Source: Scleromitrula shiraiana (Eukaryota > Ascomycota > Leotiomycetes > Helotiales > Sclerotiniaceae). Taken from it: 64,000 nucleotides of DNA. This document shows, one piece after another, positions 1-11,830 of the stretch. Both the position numbers and the translations under genes were made by a program. How positions within the stretch are numbered: the first letter of the stretch is position 1; every line of letters begins with the position of its first letter. The notes under the pieces were generated by a model. The model ran no database searches. It saw only the letters and a program-made list of their open reading frames with translations, and had not been told where the DNA came from. The stretch spans positions 372,001 through 436,000 of the forward strand of contig JABELC010000009.1 of NCBI GenBank assembly GCA_028455995.1, read 5' to 3'.

Positions 1-1104
1 GAACCGCAAACAAAGAAACCTGGAGAATCACCAGCCTATCTCGCCAGATGTAGTCATAATGATGGCAACATTATTATAACTGCAGATTATTATGGTAGAA
101 TAAAAGTCTTCCGACAAGATTGCGCCTATCAAAAACGTCGCAACGATATCTGGGAAACCGGGTCAACATTTTCCAAGAAGATGCTCGGTCGAAGTAATAG
201 CATAATGACTCGTCATAGCGGTGGATCTCATTCCCGCCGAACTTCCATCTCCCAAAGCTCTATTGCTGGTCCCGCTACGCAATCAGATCATATTCTGAAC
301 TGGCGCAACTCCATCACGAACGAACGACCCAAAACCTCCAACTCCCATACCAACCCCCCCGCTTTCAACAGTCGGACCGACCGCAGTGTCTCACCCGGCA
401 AATTTCGCGCCCCATATACCTCTACTTCCTCAGCTAATCTCGCAAGCACAGCCCGTCAACTCCAATACGGGAATTCTATACCCCATACCGGGACTACCAC
501 CACCATCAGTAGCGGCCATGGATTCAACAGCAATGGCGGAAGCGGAAATGCACCCTCGAGTATCGCAACTAGTAGTCCACCCCGATCTCTCTTCAAATCC
601 CAATCGCATACTCTACCACCGCCACCTAGTCAACCACCCACTCCCTCGTTTACACTCAATAGCGCGACTCCCTCGTCGAAAAATAAGGTTAAAACCTTTT
701 CGGAAAAAGATCCCCTCAGGGATGAAGATAATGGTAATGATAATGCGCTTAGGTTAGACGCAGTAGGTAAATCCTACCAATTTTGGAATATATCGAATTG
801 GAAAAATAACTCGAACTCAAATTCTAATGATTTGAATAAATTGGGAGGAGCACTCATAAGACCTCGTTCGTCGAGAGGACAGAGTGTGGTTTCGAAACTG
901 AGTAGTGAGGGGACGACGGAGGGGGATGAAAGAGATGGAGATGTAAATGGAGGGGAGGGGGACGCTGATGGGGATGGGGAGTGTGAGGGGAGTGAGTTGG
1001 TGGTGGAATGTAGGAAGTGTGGGGGGAGGGATTTTAGGGCGAAGAAAGTGGTGGGGAGAAGTCAGGTGCTGGCTTGTGGAGGGTGTGGAGGGGTGGTTGA
1101 ATGA
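1..1104 (+). CDS. WD40-repeat protein, C-terminal part (WDR44/Dgr2-like), 5' truncated by window edge
   Basis: The frame is open from base 1 and ends at TGA 1102-1104, giving 367 residues. The first 60 residues look like a last WD40 blade: hydrophobic strand IIITADYYGRIKVF followed by RQDCAYQKRR. This resembles the end of the beta-propeller in fungal WDR44/Dgr2-type proteins. A long Ser/Thr/Pro/Asn-rich tail of low complexity follows, then an acidic Gly/Asp/Glu stretch. The extreme C-terminus holds a CxxC-x17-CxxC pair (CRKCGG ... CGGCGG), probably a small zinc ribbon. The family assignment rests on one blade and is inference; that the frame is coding is well supported. The tail shows a sharp change of base composition, C-rich at 300-660 and G-rich from about 840 into the 3' flank. 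The start codon lies outside the window. Confidence 0.68.
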   Translation, partial: EPQTKKPGESPAYLARCSHNDGNIIITADYYGRIKVFRQDCAYQKRRNDIWETGSTFSKKMLGRSNSIMTRHSGGSHSRRTSISQSSIAGPATQSDHILNWRNSITNERPKTSNSHTNPPAFNSRTDRSVSPGKFRAPYTSTSSANLASTARQLQYGNSIPHTGTTTTISSGHGFNSNGGSGNAPSSIATSSPPRSLFKSQSHTLPPPPSQPPTPSFTLNSATPSSKNKVKTFSEKDPLRDEDNGNDNALRLDAVGKSYQFWNISNWKNNSNSNSNDLNKLGGALIRPRSSRGQSVVSKLSSEGTTEGDERDGDVNGGEGDADGDGECEGSELVVECRKCGGRDFRAKKVVGRSQVLACGGCGGVVE

Positions 1105-1168
1105 GTTCGTGGGTGGGTTGGTGGATGATGAAGGAATAGGGAAAGGGATGAGAGGCTTTGGGAAGGTC

Positions 1169-1208
1169 GGTTGGTTGGTTGGTTGGTTGGCTGGTTGGTT
1201 GGTTGGTT
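1169..1208. repeat. (GGTT)n microsatellite
   Basis: About ten GGTT units with one CTGG interruption lie just downstream of the WD40 gene, inside a G/T-rich tract. Confidence 0.9.
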
Positions 1209-1570
1209 CTTAGGGGCGTGCATGATTGTTTTGGTTTATTGCATGCACGGCACAGCACAGCTCTCTGTTTACTCATTCCTATACCCCTAAAGAGGAGGGA
1301 ATCCCAGCGAGTTGGAGAATCGGTCCGGATGCATTGGATTATTCATTTCAGGGGGTACTTTTGAATTCAGAGGGTTGGTGCTGTTGGAGTTTGACTAAAT
1401 GAGCGATTTTGGTTGAAAGGGGTGGGCTTGGTTTGGTTTGGCTTGGTTTGGTTTTTGGCATACATACTATGGTGTACTTATTTGCATTACATTACATAGA
1501 TTAGATACATTAGATATGGATATTGATATTGATATTGATATTGGGTGGTTGAAGGGCTCGGAGATAGAGA

Positions 1571-1601
<31 letters not shown>
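1571..1601. repeat. (ATAC)n microsatellite
   Basis: Seven to eight tandem ATAC/TACA units. Similar runs recur at about 3200, 9941, 14010 and 22040. Confidence 0.9.
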
Positions 1602-3639
1602 TATTTAGCCATGCTTTCACCATCCATCACTGGCCTTTGATTCCTTGGGTGTTCGGTTATTCGTATTGTTGTATGCCACGCTATATAAGCTAGTAATCAT
1701 ATATAAGTAAATGAAGATGGAATATTAAAGTAAGGGAGGAGTTCTGTATATATAATTATAATGGCGCCTGGGGATCTGGGTTGGGGGTTTCTAGACGAGC
1801 ATTAGAGGTTGATGGAATGTATTGGGTTGATGGAATGTGTTGGGTTGATGGATCGGCATTGCTAATATCTAATTCCTGTTACGTTGTTATTGTGGTTGGA
1901 TATATTGTTACTTCTTCATATTTAATCTCTAGCTTAAATGTGGTGACTTGAATCATTGGTATCATAGATATATGTATGTATGTATGTATGTATGTAGGAA
2001 TGCGATTCTTCGAGATCAAAAGAGTGAGTGGCCGGTAGTGGATATAAAGTCCAAAACATCGAGCAGATTTTAGATTTCAGATATCAGATATCAGATGGTC
2101 TTGGGGTTCTTGGGGATTGGATACTGGATGAGAGGACTTGGAGTGTGGTCGTATCATTTGGGGTGTTATATCAAGGGATGGAGTTGTATATGTAATGTGT
2201 AATGTGTAGGGTGTATGGTGTGTGATTGCGGATAGGAAATGGTATAGTGAGATGGATCTTAAGATTAATTAGAGATTGTTAGTCTTGATTATATTTCTGG
2301 TTTCCCTGTTGAGTTGTTTCTGGCGATAATCGCTACTCGAATTGGTTTTATGTCTGGGTCTGATTTAGTGCATGGTGACTTGAATCCAAGCAGAAATAAG
2401 ATGGTATACTTTCGTGTCAAGTAGGTATGCGTCTACACCTAGCTTGGGATTTAATTTGGGATATCTGTTTCTTTACTTGTAGGGGTAGGTGGGTAGATAG
2501 GTGGGTAGGTATATACGGTTTAATTACGAAGAGGTTCGAATGTAGAGTGAGCATGAGATGTATAGATGTATGGATGGATGGATGGATGGATGGGTATATG
2601 AGACTATAATGGCTGCAGATCTGAGATGGGAGAGAAAATGGAAAATGGGCAATGAGTGTTTATTTTACTGCGGTGTTCATGACCTCATTGATGGAGGGAA
2701 GGAATGAATGGAATTGATAAAGATGACTTGGCTTTGGGAATTCATTCTTCTTTGAATAAAATCTTGTCTATTGAGTCTCGAAGGTTCATGAACTGTGTTG
2801 ATATATGTGTAGGCTACAGATATAAGCCGTAAACCCCCCTCACCAACTTGATCTCCCCGGATAAAATTACAAGCCGCGAAGAGTCCTAGTCTCTATCTCG
2901 GATATTCGACCTTAGAGGTAGTTCCAAAAATTCCAGTAGGTACAGTCAGTATATACATCTATCAATGTATAACGGCTCATGTTACGGGACGGACCTAACC
3001 ATCGTTTCGCCATCCAAAAATCAACGCACAGCTCAAAGAATGCCCATCAAAACGTCTACTCCCGTAATCGCGAACCCTGATCCCAACCTCATAGCACGCA
3101 TTGAGTAGTTGATCAATAGGTGGCATCTTTTGTCATATATCTATATGATATGTATGTATATGTACTAACTAATAAGTATGGAAATCACGGAGAAAACAAT
3201 ACATACATACATACATACACCCATACAAGATGATTCAAAGATACAATTTGCATGTGAAAACCCAGATCATAAGCGCTGATCAATCAATCTATTCGTATAT
3301 GTATATAATAAGACATGATTCAATGATCGACCAACTGCCAAGAAGCTACACCAATTAATAAAGAATATATCATAAAACTAGTGACAACAACAACATCTTT
3401 GTCGATCAACCAAACAAAAGTGGCACGAATAGATACGAAGATCAAAAGAACAAACAAACAAACAAGCAAGCAAACAAACGATTATCAACCCAACCCCAGT
3501 ACAGCTCACTCCTCTCGCAGAAAATGAAGCAAAGCAGATCTGACATGTCAAACTTGACCTTTCTGTGGTCTCAGAGCCTGACTTGCTCCAAGATTCGATT
3601 TTTCTATTTTCTAATCTTGACTTTATTTTTGGTTACGCT

Positions 3640-3714
3640 GTATGTATGTATGTATGTATGTATGCATGTATGGATGCATGTATGTATATATATATATATA
3701 TATATATGTATATA
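3640..3714. repeat. compound (GTAT)n-(TA)n microsatellite
   Basis: GTAT units with GCAT/GGAT variants run into a pure TA run near 3686-3706. Confidence 0.9.
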
Positions 3715-6700
3715 GATTCCCAACCAACAGCAAGAGAAAAAAGAGAAAAGCATTTAAACGAAATTCGAAATCAACGTATCAGGTTCCTGTGATAAGTGGA
3801 GTGTAGATAGGACAGGGACAACAGCATGGAAAACCCCGGTAGCGATGTGGATTAGGAGGGATAGATAGATAGATACTTACATACATACATAGAATTTCAA
3901 GGACTTTTGAACGAGAGTTTTGCTTTTTCCCCGCTAAATTTTAAGGATTTAGTTTGGTGTTGATTGGTATTGGAAATGTCGAGGCGCGCGGGAAAGAGAG
4001 GAAGGATAGAATGGAGAGTATTTTTGGCTACTGATAATATGTTGATATTGGAGATGAATTTGAGTTGAGCGTAGATGGCAAAGAATCACGATGAGTGTTT
4101 TCTGCTCGTGAGACATACGCGTCAGTGTGGCGATTCATTTGCTCAGATCCAATTATAGAGGACCGGTTTTATCATTAACATGAATGATAATCTCGTCGCT
4201 CGTAAATTATGCGACGACATTCGAAAACTAGACGCGGACCTTACGACTACTGTGCTATTCTATGGGCGGTAGGTAACTTTCCATTCATGTGAAAACAAAC
4301 GATCATGGGGTCTTTTCCTCCTCATCTAGAGAAGATCAAGCACGAAATAGTACAAGCAATTGTTAACATTAAAGCAAACTAGGAGAACTGGCGGTATAGG
4401 GATCCTTTCCCCGTGAACCACAGTGGAGTCGGCTTTTCAAACTCATGTTAACGAAGAAATCCCTGGGCATATGGATTTTTGAAGGGGCTGTAGAAACGGT
4501 AGATCTCTGGGCGGTTGGTCGGTCCCTCTCACCTTGCAGGCGGTGTAACATAGATGGAATAATCGTCACGAGTTCTTGCCGCTGATATGGGAGATGCAAT
4601 GCAGATAGAGATCATTTTCCATGCAAGCGTACTCGGCGTCGCTTACTATAGAAAGAAACGTCAAGGTATCTACATAAGTCCACGTGGAGAATTTAGGACC
4701 AAAATCGGCTAGGGGTTAGTCAGGGACGGAGAGATTTTGAAAAAGGAAAAGAAAGGGAAAAACTGCACTCGTAATGGACCGCATTGTCGCTGGTTCGAGA
4801 GGAGCTCAGGGTGTTCCCTTCATTTCAGAATCTTCAAGCTACGGCCATTTCCAGGGGCGGAATGAGTAGCGAAGCAGTGCCGGTGAGACATGGACCCAAA
4901 ACAAGACGTTCAGGGATGAACCCGGCTCTCGATTTTGGAAACGAGCATATTCCGTATTTATATAGAATATTACTGAAGAAATGTTAGTGGGTGCATAAGT
5001 GGGATACATGACCTTTGTGTGGATCGTGAACAGCCAGGTCATGATTTTAGCCTAAAGGAAAAGTTGATGTATGAACTGTTTAAGAAGAGACGAGAACAAC
5101 GTGGTTTATGCCACCGGATGGTAAAAGCTCTCCCTCCCGCAGCGCATTGTAAAGTCAAATAATTGAGTTTTGTCCCGTGGTTTATTTTAAGTGCTAGAAG
5201 CACTGAGAGATCTCTGTAAGGATATGTGACAACTTTGTCCCCTGCATATCGGCTATATCTGTACGACTTGACGATCTCGTAAAAAAATGTCCATGTGCAA
5301 TGGCCTTGACAAGTAGACAGCATGAATAATAAATAATTGGAAATATTAAATAAGGCTTATAGAATATTGAATAGATGAGCTTAGGCTGTGTGCGGCACGG
5401 CAATTTCAGCCCAGTACTAAACGTCAGTGCATCAACAGGGAAAGTATACAGTAGTTTGAAACATACTCACACTCTTGCGACGCATTGGCCACGTCGACAA
5501 TAATGACATATCCCACTATGCATATACCGTTACACCGTAGTATGCAGTTATTTTGTTGTGCATCATGTAATAAGATTCAAGGTGGCATAATTAGCATTTG
5601 AAAGCTGTGAAGTTACATTCGGATCTTAACGTTGAACGCGAGTAACGAGTATAACGTCAGCGAGCTTTCGGGTCCGAGAGAAGTTCCTTCAAGAAAGCAT
5701 GAATTCAAGCGTGATGCAAAACAGTATGAGGGGGGTGAAACATAATGCCAATATTCTAGAAGGTTTCAATAAACCTTCTAGCGTATGAACTATGTGGGTA
5801 TATCTTCAAGCAATGTCAATAATATGCTGGCCGCTGAAAGATCCTTGAATGGTGAAGCTAGTTCCATTAGATTTCTTACCCATTGGCGAATCAATTGAAT
5901 TCATTCCCTGACACCATCTCGTGTTTTCATTTCACCTAGGAAAGTATATACAATAGTTTCAGAGGTAGTCAGGGATAAATGGAGACGGAAGGCAGTGTTG
6001 AAGTCTAGTTTAAATCGATAATACCTAGAGTATTTCCACCCCTGAAGGATTATGTAAAGACTCACCTAGACCTGTTCACGTGTCTACTTAGTCTCGTGAT
6101 TGAAATTAGATAAACGTATTGTTCTATCTTAGGGAGGTAAGCGGCTAGTCTTGGAACTTCCCAAGTCATATCTAGCCTTGGAGATTACTTATCAGAACGT
6201 TTGTAGCTCATCACTTGCAGGTGGCAGGGAACTATGTAAGCATATAAGTTTTAGAACACAGGCAAGGGTATTTCTAGAGATCATAATTGTAAAGCCTAAG
6301 GGGAGAGGAATTTTCTGCGTTTATTCTTCAGATGTATAATTTCTCGACACACCTTGATAAAAATTTGTAAAAAGCAGCAGTCTAAGTGGAGCTTTTCAAT
6401 AGAGCTTTTGTTCCCCGGTATACTTTCACCACCCACTCACTCACAATCCTTGCGAAAAAGGGTGAGAGATGAGATGAGATAACAAGAAGGGAGCCATGGG
6501 AGCCATGGGAGCACTGGGAACCAACAGTACCAGTGAATGGAAATTGGAAAGAGCCGGCGTGGACAAGCAACGCAAGGATATGAAAGTGGCCTGGTCTTCT
6601 ACCCATCCCAAAAACCAATGCCATGGCCTTTGGTAAACATGGGTATGACGACTTTACAAGGTTTCCACGTTGCAAAAATACAGTACAGTAGGTAGTATGA

Positions 6701-7696
6701 AGCGCCCTCTGAAAGATGGGGTTTCTTGAGCGAAGGATCGAAAAAGCTGTGATACTCATACGTCCCAAGCACAAACTTGTCCCAATGTGAGTTTACTCAT
6801 TTGAGTTCCGGGGGGAAGTTAATCTATCAAAGCTTTCTCGTTTTCAGCTACCAATAGTATTATTGATATATTGGTCTACTGGTAATAGAGCTAATAACTA
6901 GTAGAAGAGTAATTTTAGTAAACCTAGATAGAAAAGGGAATGACTTTTGTCTATCCGTATACGTAGAGTTTAGATTTGTGAAGGTAATTTTCAATCCATG
7001 TTCATTAGAATCAGTGTTAAGGTAACAACCAAATTATTGATCCAATTTTTTCAACATATAATTTAATAGAGATGTTGTTGATGTTGATGACACATTTTTA
7101 TGTTAAATCACCGGTACTAATAAGTTCACGGTGTTATTGAAGAAGGGGTGTGGTTGTTACTGTGGCTCGAGAACATATGGGGGAAAATGATGTTGTCTCA
7201 TTAAAAAAGCTTCTAGAAATCTTACAAAGTCTGTGTAACACTTGACTGATAACTTTGAGCAACTACATGATACATACCTAGACATACAAATACTACCTAC
7301 CTAGTTACCCAAGTATCTGAATCTTCCCGTCTCATCCTGTTTCTAAAGTTTATTTCGGATTGAATGGTAATGGCAAGGATAACTTGTCATCTTTCGGAAG
7401 ATACCACCAATAGTTGCTATGTATACCGCATTTTAGTGAGATGATCAGAATGTTCCAAGGCGTACTTCTATACCAAGCTTCTTGACTCAAACTGATTACA
7501 GCGTAGGGAATATCGAAAACCCAGGTAAACTCGATACATGATAAACGCGGTGGTCATTCTGGAATATTGGGGTCTTGCTTCTACAGACAGGGGCCAGCAT
7601 ATAGCATAGACATGAATGTAAATAGGCCCCCCTGTGGTCCTTGATCAAAAACCCATCTAAGGTTAGAACTTAGAAGAAGACTTTGGTGGATACTTG

Positions 7697-7735
7697 TAAT
7701 ACAGCTAATACAGCTAATACAGTTAATACAGCTAA
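7697..7735. repeat. 9-bp tandem repeat, four copies
   Basis: The unit TAATACAGC is repeated four times; one copy has a C-to-T change. Confidence 0.85.
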
Positions 7736-7920
7736 TTTACCATAATAGAGTATAAGAAAGGGAGGTTGGAATAGTGACGACGCAGCTTGTACCGGTAGTG
7801 AGTTTTAATGGTTATGAAACGAAGGAATACGTTACTAGATGTCGATCTTTGGGATGAGATCAGACAGAGTCGACTCTAACCTAATATGTCCTCTCACGAT
7901 TGAGTTTCTATGGTATGATT

Positions 7921-7974
7921 TGTTGTGCTATACGTATTTGTTGTGCTATACGTATTTGTTGTGCTATACGTACA
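7921..7974. repeat. 18-bp tandem repeat, three copies
   Basis: The unit TGTTGTGCTATACGTATT occurs three times head to tail. The last copy diverges only in its final two bases. Confidence 0.9.
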
Positions 7975-8204
7975 ATTGTTACTTTCAGATAGTATAACAA
8001 CAGTGGGAGATCTTTACTCTCGAATAATATATATAAAATATTGAATGCAGGCCTAGGAAAAGGAAAGAACCAAATTATCGAGAAAACATACTTAGCTACT
8101 AGTAGGTATAAATATTGAATCTATAATTGTCGAACTTAGTTTAACCTCCGTAAAAAGACTTCGCCCTTCTGTTGGCATAAACAAGATGTCTATAATAAGC
8201 GAGT

Positions 8205-8585
8205 TTATTTATTTGATATAGAATTTTTGATTTTAATTATAATTTATATAAATTTTGAATCAATTAATTTTTATTTGATTGATTTGAAAATTTAAATTAT
8301 ATTTCAAAGTTCAATTATATATAAAATATATTTTAATTTTAATAAATTAAAATGCTAGTACTAGTAGTAATAATTTATTACTAGTAGTACTACTAGTAGT
8401 AGTGCCAGTGTTTTAAAATGAATAACTTAGTAACTTGAATATTTAAAATATAAAAATCAAATTTAATTTTTTTTTTTAAAAATAGATTTGTATTGATTTA
8501 TATTGATTTAATTAGAGTTAAAATTTAAAATTTTCGAAAATTTTAAATTTTTAATAAAATATTAATAAATTCTTGTATAAACAAG
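8205..8585. repeat. AT-only island, probable RIP-mutated relic
   Basis: About 380 bases of almost pure A/T, with C and G largely confined to ACTAGT/TAGTAGT clusters near 8350-8405. The composition shift at both edges is abrupt. In ascomycetes such islands are usually repeat-induced-point-mutated transposon remnants. No coding or terminal-repeat structure survives, so the element type cannot be named. It shares motif style with the larger island at 47.9-49.7 kb. Confidence 0.7.
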
Positions 8586-9088
8586 CCTGAGCTCACTTGC
8601 TATGGATATCTTGCTTGCGTCGATAGAGTCCCTTTACGGGGATTAAGCAAAGTCCGACGATTAGACCAACTATAGTATACCTCTCTGCGCTCTCCTAAAC
8701 GACCTGTACGAAGTAAATTGTTCAGAGTCCCTTAGACATATCAATATCAGCAACTGATTACCTTAATTAAATGTGGATTGTTGATCGACAGAGTATAGAC
8801 AACGAGCTACGATCACTTCGACCCTTTTGATGCTTTTGTCTATGGTACAATACCATGTTCAAGATATTGATGAAATCAATAGACTCGAATTTGACACGAT
8901 CATTAACCGATCAGTCAGTCAATCAACCATACGTACCACAGAATGTTAACCCTAAACTTTCTAGATTCCAATAAAGTATTGAACTGCACTACTGCACCAC
9001 GGTAAGAACTAGGTTAATATACCGGTATTGTATTCACTCTGTTTTTAAGCTTTATGAACTTCCTACCCTGCATCAGAGCAACTTGAAA

Positions 9089-9142
9089 GAGCAATCAGAG
9101 CAATCAGAGCAATCAGAGCAATCAGAGCAATCAGAGCAATCA
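9089..9142. repeat. 9-bp tandem repeat, six copies
   Basis: The unit GAGCAATCA is repeated six times without change. A purine-rich AAAGAGG/AAAGAGC run follows to about 9197. Confidence 0.9.
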
Positions 9143-9197
9143 GAGCAAAGAGCAAAGAGGAAAGAGGAAAGAGGAAAGAGGAAAAAGCAAAGAGCAA

Positions 9198-10124
9198 GGT
9201 CCCACTACAAGCCTGTAGAGGAAACTATCCAGGTACAAGCATGGCATGTCAAATAGCCAGGTGGTGCTAAGCTAGGTACTGTATTCGTTTTTTCAATGGA
9301 AGGACCTTTATTAGTCCACTCAAAACTCCACCAAATCCACTACGTTTATTACCAAATAGAAGGACCAAAAGAAGGATTAGAAGAACCCTTTTTTTTATTT
9401 TTTTCTACTCGAGTACTCTTTTCCTAATCACATTATATATATTTATTCCGATGAAATTATCTCTATCTACAGCTACTGTATTGTTATTAGTTCTACTCTA
9501 ACTGGAGCGCGAAAGTATCTTCGAAAAGAAAATCTCATCTTGTACATATATATATATTTTTTTATTTTTTGTTTTTTACTACTGCTTATTTATTACGTTA
9601 TTACAACAGTACAGTACAAGTACAGTACAGTCCTTACCTACGTACAAAGTAATAATAAACTACACTATATTCGAAAAAAAGAGAATAATCTTCCGCATTC
9701 CTTGTTCAATCACATTCACTCACCACCACTCTTTTTACAGCAGTTATTTCACGCCACCCCCTTCCTTCCTTTTACCTCTACAGGCTTTCACATACCGAGA
9801 ATCTTTCTACTGTATTACCTACCGCACATCTGCATCGATAGTATCTATCTGCATTTATATATCTATTCACCTAAACCTAACTTAAAAACGAACTTTATAC
9901 ACCTACGTCAACGACGCCTCATCCACGCATATACGTATACATACATACATACATACATACATACAATACAATACAATACATCTATATCGAAATTCAAACA
10001 CCGGTATTCGATACATGAAACTTTACACATTTGTGTGGTGAATTTGATCCTAATCTTTTCCATTCTTTTAAAAAATACGATATTTTTTAATCATTGATCT
10101 TTGATCGCCACGAGTTAACACGAC
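9198..10124. other. intergenic region upstream of the C2H2 gene
   Basis: AT-rich, with pyrimidine-rich tracts and an (ATAC)n run at about 9940-9965. A 185-codon open frame at 9540-10097 has no ATG at its start and a Tyr/His/Ile-rich low-complexity translation, so I do not regard it as a gene. Probably promoter DNA of the transcription factor gene downstream. Confidence 0.5.
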
Positions 10125-10130
10125 TATAAA
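10125..10130 (+). promoter_or_regulatory. TATA box-like element for the C2H2 gene
   Basis: TATAAA follows a long AT-rich stretch and precedes the pyrimidine-rich leader. The first intron-like element starts about 290 bases downstream. Assigning it to the C2H2 gene is inference. Confidence 0.4.
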
Positions 10131-11830
10131 AACCGACCAAGAAAAACTTTAATTGTTGATTTTGATCGATACTATCTCCGCAAAGTTTATCAGTATCATA
10201 TCGACTATTTATCAAGGTCAAGAAGAACCTGCCGCATTGCATCCCGAGCTTCTGTTCTAGTTCAGCCCAGAAGTTGCCTTACGATCTCTCCCTCCACCCT
10301 GCAGACAGTGCATGGCACCTTCCGAGGTATACTAATAACCTCGTGTCACGTCAAATTCACAACCTCACTCGACTTCAAGTTTAATCTTGTAAGATCAAAA
10401 GACGATCTTCAATGTAAGTTTCACCTTCCGACGCTTCATATATCAACACCTTCGATTGCTTTACTGACTCTTGACCATCCAGTACGAACACACAATACTC
10501 AATCTCCTCAACTTCGATAAGGTCGAATATAAATCAAGACGCGACGAAACGAATCACAAACATATCCATTTTTGCGAGCGCCAACATTCCCCTGTATCAA
10601 GATACTGAACCGTACTTTCAAGAACGGTTTCAAGTCTCAAGCGCACTATTGATCAATATAAGGAGTACGAAGGGTATATTTCGACAAGACTATTGGTCTC
10701 ACTGAAGGGTTGGAAACAGACTTTGCACTTCCCAAGACACCTGATAGCCAAGTCTGGACTTCCGCCTCTTTCCAAGGAACTCTGCCTTCGCAATCCGGTA
10801 CCATACCCTGTTGTTGAAACGAAGTCTCAAAGACATCAACACAACACCAAAAGGGCAGCCACTCGCTATCTTAATTCATCAGACGAACATCTGGCTCGGG
10901 CTTCAGACATTGCAGCATCTTAAACCAACATCTCAAAGGAGATTCAGCCGTATTGATACCCTAAAGAGTGTCAGAAAATTGCGAGTTATACACTCATATT
11001 ACGACCTGTCGAATTTACAGGCTGGTATTCACCAACTACCGTCACATTAAAAGGAACGTTTCGAGTTACATTACGTGTCACAATTTCAGTACTATTAAAA
11101 CTACTGGACTCGAACAGCTTCCTTGAATTGGTAATTGTCTTTCTACAAGTTTTGGGGGCAATAAAAAGTATTCAATTCAATTAACCGGCTGTACGGTTAC
11201 CCGTGCGTTGTGACATTCCCGCACCCCCCGCCAACCCAGTGTCCAGATTGGCGGATAAGTGAACGTGGGAAATTTGTCGCGGCCATTTTTTTGAAGCCAT
11301 AGAGCGACCCAGTCTTTGACAAGGTAAGCACGCTCGGATCGCTGCATATCTACATACCTGATCCACTCTTGTTCTTGATTCTTACATTTTTCTCACAAAT
11401 GGAGAACTTAGCGGTGTACATGATCTACTTGGGTCCCCTCTTGTTGATGCCAACACCACACGCTTTTTTACCCCCATAAGAACTGGCTAACATTTCTATC
11501 TTTATAGACTTTTAAATCAAGCTTAGGCCCACGAATAAAAAGATCATCGTGCGATCTCATACTTTTATTTGAGCCGAAATTCTTGTTCTCTTTAATACAT
11601 CACGTTACTAATTACTTTTTATTAAACGCAAAAGTTGTTTGTTTGATTCTAGGATATACTTGCATACTGCATACAGACTTCCCGAGACATCAAGCACCCT
11701 TCGAGACACGGTACTAAATTTGCAAATTTGTTCCGAACTGTTGGATGAACGCCTGATCCGAGCGTCAACAACCCCCTATAACCATCTTTATCCTCAATAC
11801 ATTACCCTGGCGGAACATCTCGATTCCATC
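10131..11830 (+). other. probable long spliced 5' leader of the C2H2 gene
   Basis: This 1.7-kb stretch lacks a credible gene but contains at least two intron-like units in the sense of the downstream gene. One runs 10414-10482 (GTAAGT, CTGAC branch site at 10464, CAG end). The other runs 11323-11507 (GTAAGC, GGCTAAC branch site near 11485, TAG end). It also contains several short upstream ATG frames. This fits a long regulated 5' UTR, as is common for developmental regulators of ascomycetes; transcript data would settle it. Confidence 0.5.

Larger units (their letters stand above)
1105..8204. other. gene-poor intergenic region rich in simple repeats
   Basis: I see no convincing gene here. 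Open frames are short, mostly lack an ATG start and show no family resemblance. The first 400 bases continue the G/T-rich composition of the upstream gene end and are probably its 3' UTR and flank. The stretch holds many microsatellites (GGTT, GATATT, ATAC, TA, GATG). From about 4.2 to 8.2 kb it is unique sequence of balanced composition without coding signal. Confidence 0.6.

Noticed and set aside
6382..6774. 130-codon minus-strand open frame in the gene-poor region
   Set aside because: It begins with TTG, has no domain-like pattern and no supporting signals nearby; length is within chance for unique DNA.
9540..10097. 185-codon plus-strand frame before the C2H2 gene
   Set aside because: Starts without ATG, and the translation is Tyr/His/Ile/Thr-rich and partly from ATAC repeats; it reflects AT-rich promoter DNA.
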